A program made the translations under genes and the position numbers. From NCBI GenBank assembly GCA_013150955.1, contig JAADJD010000012.1:62001-126000 (forward strand): a DNA stretch of 64,000 bases, written 5' to 3'. The DNA comes from Calditrichota bacterium (GTDB lineage: Bacteria > Calditrichota > Calditrichia > RBG-13-44-9 > J042). Shown here in pieces: positions 59,355 to 64,000 of this stretch (the stretch's first letter is position 1; the number at the start of each line of letters is the position of its first letter). The notes beneath the pieces were generated by a model that saw only the letters and a list, made by a program, of their open reading frames with translations, was not told the DNA's origin and searched no databases.

Positions 59355-62267
59355 ATGTTGACACAACTCTTACAGGCCTGGAATCGGTACCTGATTCAGC
59401 AGCCTTACTATCAGGATCACTTCATCGTTCAACGCCCGGAATTGGCCGAAAACCTGCTCATCGCTCTCAATAAAGATTGGTCAGAAACGATTACCATCGT
59501 CCCTTTTATTACGGAATTTGTTGAAAGCACCCGCCTGAGTTCCACGCACTTAATGGATTCGCTATTTGCCCTGTTACGCCTGGTCAACCAGAAAAAGATC
59601 CCTCTCTCCCGGCGCCAGGCCACGGAAATTGAACACAATTTGCAAAACCTGATCATTAAACTCAGTAGCTTTTTCACCTTCACTCGCATCGACATGAACC
59701 TGCCCACCCATCCGAAATCGTTCATCCGGATGGTGCAAAACTCCACCCCTCAATTCGAGCTCGACTCTCAGTTTCGCTTCCGCAAGGTCAACGAAGCACT
59801 GCTCCAGAAATTTGGTTATCACAAAAAGGAGTTGCTCCATCAGCATATCCGGCAGCTGTTTACCGAATCCAGCCAGACCCTGCTGCGCTATGCCCAGCGG
59901 CAGCTGCAGCGCGGCCATCGATACATGATTCGCCTGGAGGTGGAAGCCCGCAGCTCCAAACATCGGAAATTCCGGGCCATTGTGCAAATCATGCGGGCAG
60001 AGGCTGACGATCCAGACATTGCCTACACCGGGCTCATTCAGGATGTTAGCGAAAGCAAAGAAACCCGCGATCTGGTGTCCCTCCTTTCCCTGGCCCTGGA
60101 GAATGTGGGAGACGGCATTGTGGTCATCGAGCCCCACCTGGACGGAAAAATCCTGTACCTCAACTCCGCCATGGAAAAGCTCAGCGGCTACGAACGTTAC
60201 CAGCTATACGGCAAACCGTTCTCCACCCTACTCGGCAAACGGGTTCGGAAACGCATCCTTAAAGAAATTTTCGAGGAATCCCTGAAAATTGGCTGGAAGG
60301 GCGAACTGGTACAGCACCATCGGAATGGAGATAGCTACATCGTGGAGCTGCATACAAAACCGGTGAAGGATGAAAACGGAAACATAGTGGCGATTGTGGG
60401 CATTGAACGGGACATTACCGAATTTAAAGCCGCCCACCTGAAAATTCTGGATCTGGGACGATTCATTCAGCAAATCATCAACAATCTGCACCACCTGATC
60501 ATCGTGACCGACGAGCACTTTCGCATCAAATTCTGGAACGAATCGCTGGCCCGAAAGACGGGATTCCCTGAGGATGAAGTCATCGATCGGTCGCTTTCTG
60601 AGGTGCTTCCGCAACTGATCGACTCCATTCCCCGAGAAATTTTCCGAAAGTCGCGCAAGTCCGCCATGCTTTTCAACGAACGGCTGTCCCTCAATTTATT
60701 TTCCGAAGAAGAACGCCATTTTCAGGTGTCCATTTCCCATTTTGTGAGTGCCACCCGTGCGGAAAATCTCTACCTCTGGGTGCTGGAAGACATCACCGAG
60801 GCATTCAAGAAGGATCAGCACATTCGCTTTCTGTCCAAAATTCCCGAAAACAGCCCCATCCTGATTTTTTCGCTCAATTTGGAAGGCAAGGTCATTTACT
60901 CCAACCCCACGGTGACCAAAACCTGTCAGGAACTGGATAACGGGAAAACCTGTCCCCAGAAGCTGCTACCCAGCACCCTGATGTACGACATTGCCGTGGG
61001 CGATTTTACCGCTGGTGACAGTCGCGAATATTTGCATCGCATTGGGGAGCGGGTGTTTCAGTACATCGCCTTCCGTCCGGAGGATCTGGATTTCATTTTC
61101 CTGTATGGCATTGACATTACCGATCGGCTGGAACTGCAAAATCGGCTGATTCAGACCGAACGCATTCGGGCCATGGGGGAAATGGCCGCGGGTGTGGCGC
61201 ACGATTTTAACAATCTGCTGGCGATCATTCTGGGACGAGTGCAACTGCTCAAGCTGAAAACGGAAAATCAGGAGTGGGCCCAGGAACTGGAAGTGATTGA
61301 AAAAGCGGCCCAGCAGGGTAGCGAGATCGTTCAGAAGTTGCACGAAACCACTCGCCAGAAACGCGAACGGCATTTCCAGCCGGTTTCTTTAAGCGAGGTG
61401 ATTCGCGAAAGCCTGATGTTTTCCATCCAGAAGGTCAAACCCGCGGCCCAGCTCCAGGGCAAGGATGTGCACATTCACACGCAACTGGACGATCAGCTGG
61501 TGGTGTTTGGCAATCCCATCGAATTAAAAGAACTTTTTACCAATTTGATTTTTAATGCCTTCGATGCCATGCCTGGCGGTGGCGACCTTTACATCCAGTC
61601 CCGCAGAAAAGATGACGATACGGTTGAAATTCGGGTGCGCGATACCGGCATGGGCATTCCCGAAGAAATCATCCACCGCATTTTTGATCCCTTCTTTACC
61701 ACCAAGGGGGAAAAGGGTACCGGATTGGGCCTGAGCCTGGTGTACAACATCGTGACTGCCCATCATGGAAAAATTAATGTGAACAGCGAGATTCAGAAGG
61801 GAACCGAATTTCAGATTGAACTGCCTCTGTCTAAAGAAGCGCTGGAACATAAACCTCAACCCACTGATTGCCAGTGCGATGAGAACGGCGAGCTCCGCAT
61901 CCTGGTGGTCGATGATGAACTGGAACTGCTGGAAACAACGGTTGAAATTTTACGCCTGCAATTCAAAGAAGTGGACATGGCCCGCAACGGCGAAGAAGCC
62001 ATCGAGAAGTTTAAAAAGAAAGCCTACGATGTGGTGATTACCGATCTGGGCATGCCGCGCATTTCGGGGTGGGAGGTTGCCCGCGAGGTTAAGAAATACA
62101 ATCCCACCGTGCGAACCATTTTAATCACCGGCTGGGGTCAGCAGGCGGAAGCGGAATTAAAGCACCATCAGTACGTGGATCTGGTACTGTCCAAACCGTA
62201 CGACATTCAGAAATTGATGGAAAAGATTCAGAAACTGTCCCATCAGGATCACGCGCTGTCCGAGTAA
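59355..62267 (+). CDS. Soluble PAS-rich hybrid histidine kinase with receiver domain
   Basis: A 970-residue kinase with no membrane segment, so it senses a cytoplasmic signal. After an N-terminal helical region (1-125) come about four PAS domains (about 131-235, 245-356, 370-485 and 495-592). The HisKA-like domain has H616 in EMAAGVAHDFNNLLAIIL, the 'HDFNN' H box common in NtrB-related kinases. The ATPase has the N box LIFNAFDAM (about 731-739), G1 DTGMGIPEE, F DPFFTTKGEKGTGLGLSL, and a receiver domain at about 848-965 with acidic pair DD854-855, D897 in VVITDLGMPR and K946 in LSKPYD. All catalytic residues are present. No cognate regulator is adjacent; the Hpt and REC-GGDEF proteins at 36927-38433 are candidates. 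Confidence 0.93.
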   Translation: MLTQLLQAWNRYLIQQPYYQDHFIVQRPELAENLLIALNKDWSETITIVPFITEFVESTRLSSTHLMDSLFALLRLVNQKKIPLSRRQATEIEHNLQNLIIKLSSFFTFTRIDMNLPTHPKSFIRMVQNSTPQFELDSQFRFRKVNEALLQKFGYHKKELLHQHIRQLFTESSQTLLRYAQRQLQRGHRYMIRLEVEARSSKHRKFRAIVQIMRAEADDPDIAYTGLIQDVSESKETRDLVSLLSLALENVGDGIVVIEPHLDGKILYLNSAMEKLSGYERYQLYGKPFSTLLGKRVRKRILKEIFEESLKIGWKGELVQHHRNGDSYIVELHTKPVKDENGNIVAIVGIERDITEFKAAHLKILDLGRFIQQIINNLHHLIIVTDEHFRIKFWNESLARKTGFPEDEVIDRSLSEVLPQLIDSIPREIFRKSRKSAMLFNERLSLNLFSEEERHFQVSISHFVSATRAENLYLWVLEDITEAFKKDQHIRFLSKIPENSPILIFSLNLEGKVIYSNPTVTKTCQELDNGKTCPQKLLPSTLMYDIAVGDFTAGDSREYLHRIGERVFQYIAFRPEDLDFIFLYGIDITDRLELQNRLIQTERIRAMGEMAAGVAHDFNNLLAIILGRVQLLKLKTENQEWAQELEVIEKAAQQGSEIVQKLHETTRQKRERHFQPVSLSEVIRESLMFSIQKVKPAAQLQGKDVHIHTQLDDQLVVFGNPIELKELFTNLIFNAFDAMPGGGDLYIQSRRKDDDTVEIRVRDTGMGIPEEIIHRIFDPFFTTKGEKGTGLGLSLVYNIVTAHHGKINVNSEIQKGTEFQIELPLSKEALEHKPQPTDCQCDENGELRILVVDDELELLETTVEILRLQFKEVDMARNGEEAIEKFKKKAYDVVITDLGMPRISGWEVAREVKKYNPTVRTILITGWGQQAEAELKHHQYVDLVLSKPYDIQKLMEKIQKLSHQDHALSE

Positions 62268-62315
62268 CCCTGCTCCCACCGCCGGGTGGATCCACCACCT
62301 TCCTTACCGGGAACG

Positions 62316-62501
62316 TTATTCTTCCAGGGGCTGCGCCTCTTCAATAATCATATTGGGGATGTCGTCTTCCACAAGATAAACCAGCTTACACTGCTGGCAA
62401 ATCAATTTGCCGCGGGTGTCATCCTGGGGATCGGGCTGGTATTCCAGCTCCCCTTTGCATTTGGGGCAAACCAGAATTTCCAGCAGTCGGGAATCCAGCA
62501 T
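62316..62501 (-). CDS. Trm112-like small zinc-binding protein
   Basis: A 61-residue Trm112/YcaR family protein. The zinc site is formed by CPKC at residues 12-15 and CQQC near residues 35-38, and the C-terminus [16 protein letters not shown] is the family's typical 'YPI.dGIPvmL'-like end. ATG 62501 follows GAGGA. Family members in other organisms activate methyltransferases, but the partner in bacteria is often unknown. It is convergent with the hybrid kinase gene, 48 bp from its end. Confidence 0.88.
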   Translation of the reverse strand: MLDSRLLEILVCPKCKGELEYQPDPQDDTRGKLICQQCKLVYLVEDDIPNMIIEEAQPLEE

Positions 62502-62549
62502 GTGTCGTCTTCCTCCCTAATTAAATTCAAGTGGGCTGTTTTTCTTTTT

Positions 62550-62721
62550 TAACCCAGATTATGTTTTAGCCTACGAATGACACGAATGAACACCAATAAA
62601 ACCAATAAAATCCATCGGATTGTGTCTGGATGAAAAGGTGTTCCAGGGTTTATTCGCGATTTTGTCGATATTTTTTGGTTTCATTCGCATGATTCGCGGC
62701 TTCATGCATTATTAGGGTTTA
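62550..62721 (-). repeat. Intergenic repeat, copy 12 (single, complete)
   Basis: A complete element (Y to X) of about 172 bp, from 'aacccagattatgttttagc' to 'gcattattagggttt'. It fills most of the 281-bp gap between accA and the Trm112-like gene. Confidence 0.88.
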
Positions 62722-62782
62722 ATCGACAAAACCGGCGCCATTCACGTGCACCAGTAGCCAGCCGAAAATCCCGAATGGAGCG

Positions 62783-63751
62783 TCATTCTTTCCAGAATCC
62801 CATGCGGGCAAATTTCTCCACCCGTTTTTCGATTAACTCCTCGGGTGGAATCTTTACCAGTCGACGCAGTTCTTCCAGAATGAATTTTTTCAGGGTAGCG
62901 GCTGCCTGATCATAATCCCAGTGGGCACCTCCCGGCGGTTCGGGAACAATGCGATCGATCACCCCCAGTTCCAGCAGATCGGGGGCGGTTAACTTCATGG
63001 CCTCGGCAGCCTGAGGCGCCTTGGCATTGTCCCGCCACAAAATGGCCGCACATCCTTCGGGAGAAATCACCGAATACCAGCAGTTTTCCATCATTAAAAT
63101 CACGTCGCCAACACCAATCCCCAGCGCGCCACCGGAGGCGCCTTCTCCGATGATGGCAATGACGATGGGCACCGGCAGGTGGGACATCTCCAGCAAGTTC
63201 CGGGCAATGGCCTCGGCCTGTCCCCGCTCCTCGGCGCCAATACCCGGATAAGCCCCCGGCGTATCGATCAACGAAATGACCGGCATGTTAAACTTGGCCC
63301 CCATCTTCATCACCCGAAGCGCCTTGCGGTAGCCCTCCGGATTGGACATCCCGAAGTTGCGGTACAGGTTCTCCTTTACATCCCGTCCCTTTTGCTGGCC
63401 GATTATGACCACCCGAAACTCTTCCACCTGGGCAATGCCTGCAACCAGTGCGGGATCGTCCGCAAAATGCCGATCGCCATGTAATTCAATAAAATCGCTG
63501 GCCATGCGCTGAATATAATCCAGCGTGTACGGCCGATCCGGATGTCGGGCCAGCTGCACCCGCTGCCAGGGCGTTAATTTGGAATAAACATCCTTGCGTA
63601 AGGCTTCAACCTTTTTTGTCAGGCGGGCAATGTCTTCGGTTAAATCCACTCCGGTCTCACGGGCATATTCTTCCATTTCGGCAATCTTTTTCTCCAGCTC
63701 CACAATCGGCTTCTCGAAATCGAGAATCATGCGAAAATTTTTCTTCAGCAT
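62783..63751 (-). CDS. accA: Acetyl-CoA carboxylase carboxyltransferase, alpha subunit
   Basis: A 322-residue carboxyltransferase alpha subunit, which with AccD moves the carboxyl group from biotin to acetyl-CoA, the first step of fatty-acid synthesis. The N-terminal helical region ([20 protein letters not shown]) matches the family, followed by [23 protein letters not shown] and [18 protein letters not shown]. The CoA/oxyanion segments [22 protein letters not shown] and [20 protein letters not shown] and the [15 protein letters not shown] motif follow. accD is not in the window, as is common when accA lies elsewhere. It is probably co-transcribed with the upstream glycosyltransferase gene, 65 bp away. 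Confidence 0.95.
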   Translation of the reverse strand: MLKKNFRMILDFEKPIVELEKKIAEMEEYARETGVDLTEDIARLTKKVEALRKDVYSKLTPWQRVQLARHPDRPYTLDYIQRMASDFIELHGDRHFADDPALVAGIAQVEEFRVVIIGQQKGRDVKENLYRNFGMSNPEGYRKALRVMKMGAKFNMPVISLIDTPGAYPGIGAEERGQAEAIARNLLEMSHLPVPIVIAIIGEGASGGALGIGVGDVILMMENCWYSVISPEGCAAILWRDNAKAPQAAEAMKLTAPDLLELGVIDRIVPEPPGGAHWDYDQAAATLKKFILEELRRLVKIPPEELIEKRVEKFARMGFWKE

Positions 63752-63816
63752 CCAACCCTCTGTATTTTATCCCCCACAAATTTAAACGCTAAAACTAAGG
63801 CGTTAAATGGGTATTG

Positions 63817-64000
63817 TCAATACTTACCAAAAAGACTCAGGATTTTCAACTTCCACACCATAAATGCCGCTTCGAACATGATTTTTTTGGACATTTTGGA
63901 CTTCCCCACGGTGCGGTCGTAAAAAATGATCTGGATTTCCTTAATCCGGAATCCGCGCTTCCAGGCCTTAAAATTCATCTCAATCTGAAAAGAATACCCA
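63817..64000 (-). CDS. C-terminal end of a DPM1-type glycosyltransferase (cut by window edge)
   Basis: The last 60 codons of a minus-strand gene that runs past the right edge and stops with TGA at 63819-63817. The translated piece begins GYSFQIEMNFKAWKRGFRI, continues KEIQIIFYDRTVGKSKMSKK and ends with a helical basic tail. The 'GYsFqiEm..rA...Gf.i.EvpI.F.dR..G.SKms' pattern is the end of polyprenol (dolichol) phosphate mannosyltransferase-like GT2 enzymes. The catalytic domain is outside the window. It would make a polyprenyl-phosphate-linked sugar. Confidence 0.85.
   Translation of the reverse strand, partial: GYSFQIEMNFKAWKRGFRIKEIQIIFYDRTVGKSKMSKKIMFEAAFMVWKLKILSLFGKY

Noticed and set aside
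12681-62721. CRISPR arrays as an explanation for the repeats
   Set aside because: The repeats are scattered single or nested elements of about 170 bp, not short repeats with regular unique spacers, and no cas genes are present.

Overview
The window is bacterial, compactly coded and mostly on the minus strand. Several features suggest the FCB superphylum: a SusC/SusD outer-membrane pair, a GWxTD-domain protein and a moderate base composition. Strong GGAGG-type ribosome-binding sites precede most genes, which is unlike typical Bacteroidota, so a lineage such as Calditrichota or a related candidate phylum fits better. That placement is inference. No rRNA, tRNA, CRISPR array, prophage or complete insertion sequence was seen.

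Layout. (1) 1-20395, minus: a large exopolysaccharide locus. It holds a polyprenyl sugar-phosphate transferase, two NodB-type deacetylases, a Wza-like exporter, a Wzz/BY-kinase, a flippase, an O-ligase/polymerase, three glycosyltransferases (one cut by the window edge) and a sugar epimerase. Two ATP-grasp ligases, two FemAB/GNAT-like acyl or aminoacyl transferases, a metallophosphoesterase and a STAS protein with a DNA-binding-like tail sit among them. Several members belong to families usually linked to exosortase/PEP-CTERM loci, but no exosortase is visible. (2) 20682-25046: pgsA, an anti-sigma-type ATPase behind a prephenate-dehydrogenase-like gene, an EamA transporter and repeats. (3) 25140-33380, minus: one operon with all seven shikimate-pathway activities plus chorismate mutase and prephenate dehydrogenase, in the order aroF-aroB-aroDE-aroA-aroK-aroC::aroQ-tyrA. 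Ahead of aroF lies a complete transcription attenuator: promoter, a 22-codon leader peptide rich in Phe, Tyr and Trp codons, mutually exclusive 1:2, 2:3 and 3:4 RNA pairings, and an intrinsic terminator. This is the strongest discovery in the window. (4) 34025-44075: two paralogous beta-propeller lipoproteins, a STAS / GH13 phosphorylase / REC-GGDEF / Hpt operon and an S9 peptidase. (5) 44073-55498: GWxTD protein, SusD and SusC, MoxR ATPase, a YjiH-like membrane protein, a DUF2461 protein, a candidate structured RNA and a small zinc-ribbon membrane protein. (6) 55756-64000: etfBA, an RDD membrane protein, a large soluble hybrid histidine kinase, a Trm112-like protein, accA and the end of a DPM1-type glycosyltransferase.

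Almost every long intergenic space holds a repeat of about 170 bp with inverted-repeat ends. I call the end reading 'acgaatcacgcgaat' inward X and the end reading 'cctacgaatgacacgaat' inward Y. Repeat strand + means X to Y along the plus strand. Many copies are nested inside other copies, mostly at the same AT-rich internal site, so the element behaves like a non-autonomous mobile element.

Signalling is a second theme. Two STAS proteins, an RsbW-like ATPase, a diguanylate cyclase response regulator, an Hpt protein and a hybrid kinase point to partner-switching and c-di-GMP control, plausibly of the surface polysaccharide.
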